Shown in pieces: positions 34,467-43,343 of a DNA stretch of 64,000 nt. The DNA comes from DASVBE01 sp963770375 (lineage in GTDB: Bacteria; Actinomycetota; Actinomycetes; Streptosporangiales; Streptosporangiaceae), in the NCBI GenBank assembly GCA_963770375.1, contig CAVYPM010000021.1, positions 221,468 to 285,467 of the forward strand, given 5' to 3'. Each line of letters begins with the position of its first letter. Position 1 is the first letter of the stretch. The notes under the pieces were generated by a model. The model was not told where the DNA came from. It ran no database searches and saw nothing but the letters and a program-made list of their open reading frames with translations. A program made the translations under genes and the position numbers.

Positions 34467-35747
34467 ATGAGCCAGATAGGGCAGGCGGCCGGCTTCGCCA
34501 CCCGGCTGTACACCGAGCGGGCCCGGACCGGCTGGGCCGCGTACGTGCAGCGGGACCCGATGGCACTGCTGCGGCTGCGCCCGGGCCGGGACGACCCGTA
34601 CGCGATCTACGACCGGATCCGGGCCGAGCACGGCACGCTGATGCCGACCCGGCTGGGCAACTGGGCCACGCCCAGCCACCGGGTGTGCAACCTGGTGCTG
34701 CGGGACCGCCGCTTCGGGGTCCAGCCGATCGAAGAGGAGCACAGCCGGGATACCGGCGACTCGGACCTGTCGTTCCTGGAGCTGAATCCGCCGGACCACA
34801 CCCGGCTGCGGCGGCTGGTGACGCCCGCGTTCAGCCCAAAGGCGGTGGCAACCTACCGCGAACGGGTCGAGCAGACCGTCGGCCGCCTGCTGGACCAGGC
34901 CGCCGCAGCCGGCCAGTTCGACCTGGTGTCGCAGTTCGCCGCGCCGCTGCCGATCGCGGTCATCACCGACCTGCTGGGCGTCCCGGACGCGAACGCGGAG
35001 GAGTTCGCCCGGTACGGCGCCTCGATCGGCAGCGCGCTGGACGGCATCAAGGGGCTGCGCCACGCGGCGGAACTGCAGGCCAGCCAGGCGGCGCTGGAGA
35101 AGCTCTTCAACGGCCTGTTCGAGCTGCGGCGGCGCGAGCCCGCCGACGACATCGTCAGCACCCTGGTGGCCGCCGAGGGCGACCAGATCAGGCCCGGCGA
35201 GATGCTGCCGATGTGCGTGCTGCTGCTGGTGGCCGGCTTCGAGACGACGGTCAACCTGATCGGCAACGCGGTACTGGCCCTGCTGGACCACCCCGATCAG
35301 TGGGCGGCGCTGTGCGCCGACCCCGAGGGCCTGGCCCTGGCCGCGGTCGAGGAAACGCTCCGCTGGGACCCGCCGGTGCAGCGCACCGCCCGGGTGGCGC
35401 TGGAGACCATGGAACTCGAGGGCCGCACGGTCGACAAGGACCAGATCGTGACCACTCTGATCGGGGCGGCCAACCGCGACCCCGAGGCCTACCCGCAGCC
35501 CGGCGTGTTCGACATCAGCCGCGCGGGCGGCCCGGACCACCTGGCCTTCTCCAGCGGCATCCACTACTGCATCGGCCAGCCGCTGGCCCGGCTGGAGGCC
35601 AGGATCGCGCTGCAGCTCCTGGCCGAGCGCATGCCCGGGCTGCAGCGGGCCGGCGCGGTGGTCCGCCGCAACGCGACGCTGATCCGCGGCCCGGTCCGGC
35701 TGCCGGTCCGGGCCGCCCCCGCCCGGCGCCCCGTCGCCGCGGTTTAA
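34467..35747 (+). CDS. Cytochrome P450
   Basis: A soluble bacterial heme monooxygenase of 426 residues. The I-helix oxygen-binding motif is AGFET (256-260), the ExxR motif is EETLR (295-299) and the heme ligand is Cys368 in FSSGIHYCIGQPLA; the usual FGxG start of that loop is FSSG. It needs ferredoxin and reductase partners, none of which are nearby. It follows the TetR gene directly and is presumably induced by the TetR ligand. Substrate unknown. ATG 34467 is the first start after the tetR stop. Confidence 0.95.
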   Translation: MSQIGQAAGFATRLYTERARTGWAAYVQRDPMALLRLRPGRDDPYAIYDRIRAEHGTLMPTRLGNWATPSHRVCNLVLRDRRFGVQPIEEEHSRDTGDSDLSFLELNPPDHTRLRRLVTPAFSPKAVATYRERVEQTVGRLLDQAAAAGQFDLVSQFAAPLPIAVITDLLGVPDANAEEFARYGASIGSALDGIKGLRHAAELQASQAALEKLFNGLFELRRREPADDIVSTLVAAEGDQIRPGEMLPMCVLLLVAGFETTVNLIGNAVLALLDHPDQWAALCADPEGLALAAVEETLRWDPPVQRTARVALETMELEGRTVDKDQIVTTLIGAANRDPEAYPQPGVFDISRAGGPDHLAFSSGIHYCIGQPLARLEARIALQLLAERMPGLQRAGAVVRRNATLIRGPVRLPVRAAPARRPVAAV

Positions 35748-35876
35748 CGCTGAGCAGCAGCGGCTGGCCAGCGGGTGGCTGGCCGGGCAAGGAAGCACGG
35801 TGGCTCGGTCAGTTCGCCGCTAGCGTGGCGGGATGCTGATTGTCGAGCGGCCGGGTGCAGCGCAGTGACCGGGACG

Positions 35877-36851
35877 ATGCGGGCGATCGTCGTGCGATCG
35901 TTCGGCGGTCCCGAGGTACTGCGTCCCGAGCTGGTCCCGGTTCCTGTCCCGGCCCCGGGTGAGCTGCTCGTCGAAGTGGTGGCTGCGGGCGTCAACCCGG
36001 TTGATGCCGGCAACTGCGCCGACGGCAGCTGGGCGGGGATCTCGCTGCCGTTCGTTCCCGGCAGCGATTCCTCCGGGGTCGTCCGCGCGGCCGGTCCGGG
36101 CGTCCGCGGCTTCGCCGTCGGTGATGCGGTCTTTGCGATGACAGATTTCCTCGGCACCCGCAACGGTTCCTACGCCCAGTTCCAGGCCATCCCGGCAGCT
36201 CTGGCGGCGCCCAAGCCCCGCGGGCTGTCGCACGCTGAGGCCGCGGCCATGCCTTTGGCCGCCGGGACGGCCTTCGACGCCATCGAACGGCTCGCCGTCC
36301 GGTCCGGCGAGACGGTTGTCATCTTCGGTGCGGCGGGCGGGGTCGGCGGCTTCGCCACTCAGCTTGCCGCCGGCCGCGGTGCGCGGGTGGTCGCGGTTGG
36401 CCGTGCCCGCGCGCACGACTACCTGCGGGAGATCGGCGCAGACGTGACGATCGACCACACCAGCGGCGACCCGGTCGCACAGATCGCAGCCGCCGTCGGC
36501 AAGGCTGACGCGCTGCTCGACCTCGCCGGAGGCAATGTCATCCCGCGCGGCCTGCCGCTGATCCGCAGCCGTGGCCGCGCGGCGAGCATCGCGGCGCTGG
36601 CCGGTGACCTTGACCTGGCCATCGACCAGAATCTCACCGTGCACGGCGTCCTGGTGCGGCCGGACGGCGCGAGACTGCGAACCCTTGCCCGGCTCGCCGG
36701 GAACGGTGCGCTCCAGGTTCGCGTCCGCTCCGAGTACCCGCTCGACCAGGCCGCCGCCGCGCACCGGGAGATGGCCCGCGGCGGGATCCCGGGGAAGACC
36801 GTGCTGCGGGCCCGCCCGGAACCAGCGGCTGGGTCAGATGAAAACCGCTGA
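35877..36851 (+). CDS. Zinc-independent quinone oxidoreductase/alcohol dehydrogenase-like protein
   Basis: A medium-chain reductase of 324 residues. It begins with the typical MRAIVVRSFGGPEVLRPE and has the catalytic-domain pattern VVAAGVNPVDAG. The NADPH-binding motif VIFGAAGGVGGFATQLA is in the middle. No Cys/His zinc ligands are seen, so it is of the quinone-oxidoreductase (QOR) type that reduces quinones or enals with NADPH. Codon use is slightly less GC-rich than in neighbouring genes. GTG 35865 would add four residues. It converges on the 2OG oxygenase gene. Confidence 0.85.
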   Translation: MRAIVVRSFGGPEVLRPELVPVPVPAPGELLVEVVAAGVNPVDAGNCADGSWAGISLPFVPGSDSSGVVRAAGPGVRGFAVGDAVFAMTDFLGTRNGSYAQFQAIPAALAAPKPRGLSHAEAAAMPLAAGTAFDAIERLAVRSGETVVIFGAAGGVGGFATQLAAGRGARVVAVGRARAHDYLREIGADVTIDHTSGDPVAQIAAAVGKADALLDLAGGNVIPRGLPLIRSRGRAASIAALAGDLDLAIDQNLTVHGVLVRPDGARLRTLARLAGNGALQVRVRSEYPLDQAAAAHREMARGGIPGKTVLRARPEPAAGSDENR

Positions 36852-36877
36852 GATCAGTTCAGTGCCCTGGACGAGCG

Positions 36878-37645
36878 CTAGCGGGCGTCGTGCAGGACCA
36901 GGCCGAGCGTACGGCGGCGGCCGGAGCGGACCACGCTGACGCCGTGCCGGACCGGGGCGGCCGACCAGCCGCGGGAGGACCGGACCGGCCGGGCGCGGGT
37001 GGTGAAGACCAGCGCCTGGCCCTGGCCCAGCACCAGCGACGTGCCACGGGACTGGGCCCGCGGGCGCTGCTCGACGAGCAGGAACTCACCGCCGGTATGG
37101 TCCGCGCCGGGCGCGTCCAGGCCGATCACGACCTGCAGCGGGAAGAACAGCTCGCCGTACAGGTCCTGGTGCAGGGCGTTCCAGTCGCCGGGACCGTAGC
37201 GCAGCAGCAGCGGCGTGGGCTTCGGCTGGCCGGCTGCGTGGCACTGGTCCAGCCAGCCGCCGAAGTCGTCCGGCCAGGGCGCGGCCCAGCCCAGCCGGGC
37301 CGCCCAGTCCCGGGCGATGGGCAGCAGCAGCGGCCAGAACGCGGCCCGCAGTTCGGCTACCGGGCCGGGCAGCGGGTTCGCGAAGTACCGGTACTGCCCG
37401 GCCCCGAACCGCAGCCGCGCCATGTCGACGGTGGACCGGAACCGGTGGTCGTCGCCGTACCAGCCGGCGATCTCCGCGCACTCGGCCGGGGTCAGCAGCG
37501 GCCCGGTCAGGGCGCCGCCGGCGTCGTCCAGCTGCCGCGCCAGCGCGGCCCGGTCCAGCCCGGCCACCCGGCCGGCCAGGTCACCGGCCGGCCCGGGCGG
37601 AGTGGTGCGGGCCGCATCCACCGTACTGCTCACCGTGGCACTCAC
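36878..37645 (-). CDS. 2-oxoglutarate/Fe(II) dioxygenase, probable DNA-repair partner of Ogt
   Basis: A protein of 255 residues. The iron site is His-x-Asp in NALHQDLYGELFFPLQ with the distal His in RHGVSVV, and an Arg-rich strand that would bind 2-oxoglutarate follows (SGRRRTLGLVLHDAR). The N-terminal 100 residues are helical (LTPAECAEIAGWYGDD). GTG 37645 overlaps the ogt stop (GTGA). Position after a sigma factor and a methylguanine methyltransferase suggests an AlkB-like role in removing alkyl damage. A protein hydroxylase is the main alternative. Confidence 0.8.
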   Translation of the reverse strand: MSATVSSTVDAARTTPPGPAGDLAGRVAGLDRAALARQLDDAGGALTGPLLTPAECAEIAGWYGDDHRFRSTVDMARLRFGAGQYRYFANPLPGPVAELRAAFWPLLLPIARDWAARLGWAAPWPDDFGGWLDQCHAAGQPKPTPLLLRYGPGDWNALHQDLYGELFFPLQVVIGLDAPGADHTGGEFLLVEQRPRAQSRGTSLVLGQGQALVFTTRARPVRSSRGWSAAPVRHGVSVVRSGRRRTLGLVLHDAR

Positions 37646-38259
37646 GCCGCCTCCAGATCGAGCAGGATGCGCTTGACCTCGGCGCCGCCGGCGTACTGCC
37701 CTAGCGTGCCGTCGCTGCGGATAACCCGGTGGCACGGGATCAGCACCGGCAGCGGGTTGCGCGCGCAGGCGGTGCCGACCGCGCGGACCGCGGCGGGCCG
37801 CCCGGCCGCGGCCGCCACCTGGGCGTAGCTGGCCGTCGACCCGTAGCCGATGTCCGGCAGGTGGTCGAGAACGGTCCGGCGGAACCCGTGGGCCAGCCGG
37901 AAGTCCAGGTCCACGCCGAACACCCGGCGCCGGCCGGCGAAGTACTCGTCCAGCTCGCGGGCGGCCTGGTCGAGCCGGGCCGGGGCGTGCAGGACCCGGG
38001 GGCTGACCTGGCCGGCCAGCATCTCCAGCACCACATCCGGGTCCTCGGTCGGCCAGGCGACCTTGAGCACGCCCCGCGGCGTGGCGGCGACCAGCAGGTC
38101 GCCCGCCGGGGTGCCGACCGTGCGGTAGGCGACGTCGAGCAGGCCCTCGCGCTCGGCCTCGGCGGCCAGCCGGGCCCGCAGCGAGCTCAGGTCCGCGGCC
38201 GGCCCGGCCGGCCCGGTCAGCTCGGCCAGGAACGCGGCGTCTGGTTCGGTGATCATCAT
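37642..38259 (-). CDS. ogt: Methylated-DNA--protein-cysteine methyltransferase
   Basis: Transfers alkyl groups from O6-alkylguanine in DNA to its own Cys. Residues 1-205. The acceptor motif PCHRVI is intact, after the DNA-binding stretch GYGSTASYAQVAAAAGRPAAVRAVG-type region and NPLPVLI. The N-terminal 40 residues (FLAELTGPAGPAADLSSLRA) are an addition not found in the shortest family members. Start codons overlap the stop of the sigma factor gene (ATGA), so sigma, ogt and oxygenase are one coupled operon. Confidence 0.93.
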   Translation of the reverse strand: MMITEPDAAFLAELTGPAGPAADLSSLRARLAAEAEREGLLDVAYRTVGTPAGDLLVAATPRGVLKVAWPTEDPDVVLEMLAGQVSPRVLHAPARLDQAARELDEYFAGRRRVFGVDLDFRLAHGFRRTVLDHLPDIGYGSTASYAQVAAAAGRPAAVRAVGTACARNPLPVLIPCHRVIRSDGTLGQYAGGAEVKRILLDLEAA

Positions 38260-38732
38260 GATGTCTCCTGTCCTGCGTAGCTTCGGCGCAGCGCGGCCAC
38301 CCCGTCCGCCGCGCTGCGGCGGGCGGCGGCCTCGCTGGTGCCGAGCAGCCGGCCAACCTCCGCGTACGGCAGGTCAGCCAGGTAGTGGTAGGCGACCGCG
38401 CCGCGCTGCTTGGGCGGCAGCGCGCGGACGGCCGCCCACAGGCCGGTGTCCGGCTCGGTGGGGATGCCGTGCGGCGACGGGCGGTCGGGCAGCGCGCCGG
38501 CCGGGACCGGGGCGCGGGCCGCGGCCCGGTGCCGGTCGATGGCCTTGCGGTGCGCGATCGTGGCCAGCCAGGCGCGCACGTTGCTGCCGGGCGGCAGGTC
38601 CGGGTACGCGCGCAGGGCGGCCAGGAAGGTTTCCGACCAGGCGTCGTCTGCGTCGGCGGGGGGCAGCATGGCCCGGCACACCCGCAGCACCGCTGCGCCG
38701 TGCTCGGTCACGATCTGCTCGAACGGTGGCAT
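38256..38732 (-). CDS. ECF-type sigma factor of the alkylation-repair operon
   Basis: 158 residues with sigma regions 2 (AMLPPADADDAWSETFLAAL, then RAWLATIAHRKAIDRHRAA) and 4 (LPPKQRGAVAYHYLADLPY, then VGRLLGTSEAAARRS). There is no anti-sigma gene next to it; ogt follows with a 4-base overlap. The family position suggests a regulator of the following DNA-repair genes, or a sigma-like activator. ATG 38732 is chosen; GTG 38738 is possible. Confidence 0.88.
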   Translation of the reverse strand: MPPFEQIVTEHGAAVLRVCRAMLPPADADDAWSETFLAALRAYPDLPPGSNVRAWLATIAHRKAIDRHRAAARAPVPAGALPDRPSPHGIPTEPDTGLWAAVRALPPKQRGAVAYHYLADLPYAEVGRLLGTSEAAARRSAADGVAALRRSYAGQETS

Positions 38733-38831
38733 GCTCACACCAGGTAGACGTCCACTACCACGCGGACGTGAGGTCTGCGCCATACGATTTTCCGCCATGA
38801 ACCCCGTCACCCGCGGGACCGTGACCCGAGC

Positions 38832-39236
38832 GTGAACCCCTTCAAGTTCCTGCTCGGCAGCGCCACGATGCCTGCCAATCTGCGCAGCTCGCTGGAGGCC
38901 GAGGGCATCACGTTCCTGGCCGAGGGCCTGACCGGATCGATCACCTACCGAAACTACAAGGCTCCCGGCAAGCGCTACGGCGTTGCCAAGCAGGGCACCG
39001 CCGGGGCCATCGGGATCAGCGGCCAGCGCCTGGTCGTCTGGGTCTCCCGCGGCGGCTACGTTGACGTCCCGCTGGCCATGGTCGGCTCCGCGGTGCAGGC
39101 CAGCGCGGATCAGCCGGACCGGGTGAGCTTCAGGTACGACGCGGGCCGTTTCCGCCCGGAGACCTCCGGCCAGGTGGAGATCAGGCTCAAGACCCCGCAG
39201 GCCGCGCAGATCATGAACCTGATCAGCACCGCCTAG
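38832..39236 (+). CDS. Unknown small cytoplasmic protein, PH-like
   Basis: 134 residues without signal or membrane segment. The pattern of strands (ITYRNYKAPGKRYGVAKQG, then RLVVWVSRGGYVDVPL) and a final helix (PQAAQIMNLISTA) fits a pleckstrin-homology-like fold seen in small actinobacterial proteins of unknown role. GTG 38832 is used as start. It is divergent from the sigma/ogt operon. Confidence 0.6.
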   Translation: MNPFKFLLGSATMPANLRSSLEAEGITFLAEGLTGSITYRNYKAPGKRYGVAKQGTAGAIGISGQRLVVWVSRGGYVDVPLAMVGSAVQASADQPDRVSFRYDAGRFRPETSGQVEIRLKTPQAAQIMNLISTA

Positions 39237-39283
39237 TCCGCCGCGGCGGGCGCGGCGCGGCCGCCGGCCCGGGCCCGCCGGCG

Positions 39284-40196
39284 CTAGACCGGCGGCCGCA
39301 GCGCGGCCGCCGCCGTGTGCACCGCGGCCAGGATCGCGGCCACCGACGGCCGGTTCACGCTGGAGGCCCGCGCCACCGCGAACACGTCCCTGGCCAGGGC
39401 CTGGTCCGGCAGGGTCCGCACCGCCACCCGCCGCTCCCCCGCGGCCAGCGCCAGCCGGGGCAGCGCGGCGATGCCGATGCCGCGCGCCACCAGGCTCAGG
39501 ATCGTGCCCAGCCCCTCGAACTCCCACGGCACCGGCGCGGCCCCGCCCACCCCGGCCAGCAGCCGGTCCACCGCCTGCCGGGACGGCTCGCCGGCCGGCC
39601 CGGCCAGCCACGCCTCGCCGCGCAGCCAGGCCAGGTCGACCGGCACCGACGGGTCGGCCACCGGGTGCCGCCGGGGCACCACCAGCACCAGAGGATCACG
39701 CAGCAACGGGGAAGAAACACAGCACCGGCGACGCTTCCGCGGCCAGCCGCCCGACCCAGTCGTCCACCAGCGCGATGTCCACCTCGCCGGTCCGCACCTG
39801 GCGCAGTGCCTCGCCGTGCTGGCTCTGCCGCAGCGACAGCTTCAGCCCAGGATGCGACCGGACGCTGCGGGTCAGCGCCGGGGCGAAGGCGACCGCCGCG
39901 GTGGGGAACGCGGCGATGGTGACCAGCCCGGCCGGCTCCGGCGCGGCCAGGTCCGCCTCGGCCTCCTCGATCCGGGCCAGGATCTGCTCGGCGTGCCCGG
40001 CCAGCCGGCGCCCCGCGTCGGTCAGCTCGGCGGCCCGCGCCGTGCGGTCGAGAAGGGTCACCCCCGCCTCCCGTTCCAGCGCGGCGAGCTGCTGTGACAC
40101 CGCCGACGGGGTGTACCCGAGGGCGGCCGCGGCGGCGGCGATCGTGCCCCGCTCGGCGAACTCCTTGAGCAGCCGGAGCCGGTGCGTATCTAGCAT
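39284..40196 (-). pseudogene. LysR-family regulator, frame broken in the middle
   Basis: About 303 residues after joining two frames. The N-terminal winged helix is typical (LLKEFAERGTIAAAAAALGY, then SAVSQQLAALEREAGVTLLD). The ligand domain follows (VTIAAFPTAAVAFAPAL, and after the break LVLVVPRRHPVADP). The first frame ends at TGA near 39694; the second takes over near 39705 at CCCCGTTGCTGCGTGATCC. One base gained explains it. It is divergent from the aminotransferase gene, the usual layout for a LysR regulator and its target. Confidence 0.8.
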
Positions 40197-40347
40197 CAGA
40201 TTAGCTTATGCTACGCAAGGGAAATAGGCGCTTGTGCTGATTCTTATTTTCATCCACCCTGGTCGGGTACTTGTTTAACCGATGTTCAGTTTCAGAAAAT
40301 CTTCTGCCCCTGCCAATTTCCGCCGCGCTGTCGCTCGGAGCTGAGCC

Positions 40348-41652
40348 ATGCCTGTAGCCGGGACCGTGACTCCCGCGCCACTGACCTCCCTTGCCACCCT
40401 GATCCCCGTGTCCGCCACGCTGGCCGCGAACGAGGCGCTCGACGTGCGCCGGCGTCGCGGTCAGCCCGTTCTCCCGCTCGCCTTCGGCGAGGCCGGCCTG
40501 CCGGTCGCCGCCCCGCTGCGCGCCGCCCTGGCGGCGGCCACCGCCAGCAACGGCTACGGCCCGGTCGCCGGGCTGCCCGCGCTGCGCGCCGCCGCGGCCG
40601 GCTACTGGTCCCGCCGGGACCTGCCCACCAGCCCGGACACCGTGGTCTGCGGCCCGGGCAGCAAGGCCCTCATCTACGGCCTGCTGATGGCCATCGGCTC
40701 GGACGTCGCCGTACCGCGGCCCAGCTGGGTCACGTACGCGGCCCAGGCCGGGCTGCTCGGCACCGGCGCCCGGTTCGTGCCCACCCCGGTGGGCCAGGGC
40801 GGCGTCCCCGACCCAGCCGGGCTGGACGCGGCCGCCCGCGCCGCCGCGGACGCCGGCCGGCCGATCCGCTCGGTGATCCTCACGCTGCCGGACAACCCGA
40901 CCGGCACCCTGGCCGCGCCGGAGACGATCCGCGCGGTCTGCCAGGTCGCCGAGGAGCACGACCTGATCATCATCGCCGACGAGATCTACCGTGACCTGGT
41001 GCACGACCCGGCCGCGGCGCTGCTCAGCCCGGCCGAGGTGGCCCCGCTGCGCACGGTGGTGACCACCGCGCTGAGCAAGAGCCTGGCCGTCGGCGGCTGG
41101 CGGATCGGCGTGGCCCGCCTGCCGGACGGCCCGCTGGGGCCGGCCCTGCGCGAACGGCTGCTCGGCGTGGGCAGCGAGATCTGGTCCGCTCCCGCGGCAC
41201 CCATCCAGCAGGCGGCGGCCTACGCGTTCGGTGAGCCGCATGAGATAGGTGTACGGATTTCGCGGAGCCGGTCGCTGCACGCCACGGTGGCCCGCGCGGT
41301 GGCGGACCGCTTCCGCGCCGCCGGATTGCCGGTCCCGGCCCCCCAGGCCGCGTTCTACCTGTACCCGGACTTCAACCCGTGGCGGGAGTGGCTGCGGGCC
41401 CGGCACCAGGTCAGGACCGGCGCGGACCTGGCCGCGGTGCTGCTCGAGCGGTACGGCGCCGGGGTGCTCCCGGCCAGCGCCTTCGGCGAGGACCCGGCCG
41501 CGCTGCGGGTCCGGGTGGCCACCGGGCTGCTGTACGGCGACACCGACGAGCAGCGGGAGGAGACCCTGGCCGCGGCCGATCCGGTGGCGCTGCCCTGGGT
41601 CGCCGCCGCGCTGGACCGGATCGGCGCCATGCTGGCCGACTTCGGCCCCTGA
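40348..41652 (+). CDS. PLP-dependent aminotransferase, class I/II
   Basis: 434 residues of fold-type I. PLP-binding Lys is in TTALSKSLAVGGWRIG, preceded by IIIADEIYRDLVHD and LPDNPTGTL. The N-terminal glycine turn NGYGPVAGLPALRAA is also typical of aspartate-type enzymes that use amino acids as donors. The divergent LysR gene probably controls it. The exact substrate cannot be told. ATG 40348 is the first Met after the A/T-richer control region. Confidence 0.9.
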   Translation: MPVAGTVTPAPLTSLATLIPVSATLAANEALDVRRRRGQPVLPLAFGEAGLPVAAPLRAALAAATASNGYGPVAGLPALRAAAAGYWSRRDLPTSPDTVVCGPGSKALIYGLLMAIGSDVAVPRPSWVTYAAQAGLLGTGARFVPTPVGQGGVPDPAGLDAAARAAADAGRPIRSVILTLPDNPTGTLAAPETIRAVCQVAEEHDLIIIADEIYRDLVHDPAAALLSPAEVAPLRTVVTTALSKSLAVGGWRIGVARLPDGPLGPALRERLLGVGSEIWSAPAAPIQQAAAYAFGEPHEIGVRISRSRSLHATVARAVADRFRAAGLPVPAPQAAFYLYPDFNPWREWLRARHQVRTGADLAAVLLERYGAGVLPASAFGEDPAALRVRVATGLLYGDTDEQREETLAAADPVALPWVAAALDRIGAMLADFGP

Positions 41653-41700
41653 CCCGGCCCGCCCGGCTGGCCGTCTGGCCACGGTGACCCGGCCCGCTGC

Positions 41701-42120
41701 TTAATCGACCTGGAGGCGGGCGTCCTGGTAGGCCCGGGCCGCGCCGGGCCGGACCGCCCGGGCCTGCTTCAGCAGCAGTTGCACCCGGCTGATCAGCTCC
41801 GCGTTGCTGAACGGCTTGACCAGGTAGTCGTCGGCCCCCGAGTGCAGCCCGCGGAACTGGTCCACGGCCAGGCCGTGCGCGGTCAGCATCATGACCGGGG
41901 TGTCGTCCTGCGCACGGATCCGCTCCAGCACGCGCCAGCCGTCCATGGCCGGCAGCCCGACGTCCAGCAGCACGGCCTCGGGGCGTTCGGCCTGGAACAT
42001 CCGCAGCCCGTCCTCGCCGTTAGCGGCGTGGATCACCGTCAGCCCGGCGCGGCGCAGCACCAGCCGTACGGCCAGCGCGATGTCCGGGTCGTCCTCGATG
42101 CACAGCACCTGCGCGCTCAC
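41701..42120 (-). CDS. Stand-alone receiver-domain response regulator
   Basis: 139 residues: one receiver domain and no output domain. The acidic pair is in LCIEDDPD, the phosphorylation Asp in VLLDVGLPAMDG and the Lys in YLVKPFS. The last 20 residues (ARAVRPGAARAYQDARLQVD) are short and basic. GTG 42120 overlaps the kinase stop (GTGA). Output is presumably through protein contact, or through another kinase or phosphatase. Confidence 0.9.
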   Translation of the reverse strand: MSAQVLCIEDDPDIALAVRLVLRRAGLTVIHAANGEDGLRMFQAERPEAVLLDVGLPAMDGWRVLERIRAQDDTPVMMLTAHGLAVDQFRGLHSGADDYLVKPFSNAELISRVQLLLKQARAVRPGAARAYQDARLQVD

Positions 42121-43061
42121 GCCGTCACCGGCTGGTCCAGTACCGGCAGGAACACGCTGAACGTGCTGCCCAGCTCGACCGTGCTTTCCACCTCGACCCG
42201 GCCGCTGTGCAGCTCGGCGATGGCCTTCACCACGGACAGCCCGAGCCCGGTGCCCGGCAGGCCCGCCATCCGCGCGTTGGTGCCCCGGACGAACCGCCCG
42301 AAGAGCGTGTCCAGCTCGTCGGCGGGGATTCCGATGCCCTCGTCGGTCACGTCGATCCTCCACATCTGCCCCTCGGGCCGGGCGCTGACCTGGACCTTGC
42401 CGCCACGGCCGGAGAACTTGATCGCGTTGGACAGCAGGTTGTCCATGATCTGCTGGAGCCGGAGCAGGTCGGCCTTGAGCAGCGGGCCGTCCTGCGTGCT
42501 CGCGGTCACCTCGATGCCGCGCTCGGCCGCGGTCGCGCTGACCGAGCGGACCGCCTCGCGGATCAGGCCGGGCACCGCGACCGAGCCCAGGTCCAGCGCG
42601 ATCGCCCGGGCTTCGAGCCGGGACAGCAGAAGCAGGTCGCCGAGCAGCCGGAGCAGCTTGTTGCCGTTGCGCTGGATGACCGACAGCGCGTCGACGGTGT
42701 CCGCGGGCAGCTGGCTGGTGTCGTCCAGGATCAGCTCGGTGAACGAGATGATCGACGTCAGCGGCGTGCGCAGCTCGTGTGACACGGTGGCCAGGAACTC
42801 GGTCTTGGTCTCGTCGAGCTCCTGCAGCTGGGCGTTCTGCTCGGTCAGCCGCTGCTGGGTCCGTTCGGCCGCCTCGCGGGCCGCGAACTCCGCCGCCAGC
42901 AGCCGTTCCCGCTGCTCGGCCAGGTCGTGCCGGCCGGTGGCGTCGTCCACGCCCCAGGGGTTGCCCGCGCCGCCGGCCCGCCTAAACCGCGGCACCCCGG
43001 GCTCCCGCCCCCGCGGTCTGCGCGGCGCATGATCGGCCCGGCAGGCGGGTAAGCCTGGCAC
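42117..43061 (-). CDS. Cytoplasmic sensor histidine kinase
   Basis: Up to 314 residues with no membrane segment. An N-terminal coiled-coil (LLAAEFAAREAAERTQQRLT) leads into the HisKA domain with His in VSHELRTPLTSI. The ATPase boxes are NLLSNAIKF (N), DEGIGI (G1) and GTGLGLSVV (G2). GTG 43061 is the longest start; the first 40 residues are Arg/Pro-rich and doubtful, and GTG 42950 is a good alternative. Signal input must come through partner proteins. It forms a pair with the receiver-only protein that follows. Confidence 0.85.
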   Translation of the reverse strand: MPGLPACRADHAPRRPRGREPGVPRFRRAGGAGNPWGVDDATGRHDLAEQRERLLAAEFAAREAAERTQQRLTEQNAQLQELDETKTEFLATVSHELRTPLTSIISFTELILDDTSQLPADTVDALSVIQRNGNKLLRLLGDLLLLSRLEARAIALDLGSVAVPGLIREAVRSVSATAAERGIEVTASTQDGPLLKADLLRLQQIMDNLLSNAIKFSGRGGKVQVSARPEGQMWRIDVTDEGIGIPADELDTLFGRFVRGTNARMAGLPGTGLGLSVVKAIAELHSGRVEVESTVELGSTFSVFLPVLDQPVTA

Positions 43062-43294
43062 CGGAAAAAGTAGTCACAGCCAACGCTGGCGTCCCCCCGG
43101 ACTATCCCCGTATCCACTGTCACGGCTCTGCATACCCAGCCGGGATGACCCAAACCAGGCCGCGAGCGCGTCCCCTCCCGCCGCCAGTATGCGCCTACCT
43201 GCTGCTTTCCGCGCAAGCAGCGGGCGGACCGCAGGTGAATCTTTTACCTGGCGGCAGTGCTAGCCGCTCGCAGTGCTTGCGCGGCAGGCCGGCT

Positions 43295-43318
43295 CCGCCC
43301 GCCCTGCTGGGCGGGCGG
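43295..43318. terminator. 10-base perfect hairpin before the HAD phosphatase gene
   Basis: CCGCCCGCCC and GGGCGGGCGG around the loop TGCT. No T-run on either side. It lies in the 282-base gap between a divergent kinase and the HAD gene, so it could be a terminator-like or attenuator structure in the HAD leader. Confidence 0.35.
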
Positions 43319-43343
43319 CGTTGCGCTCCCCTAGGGTCAAGGC

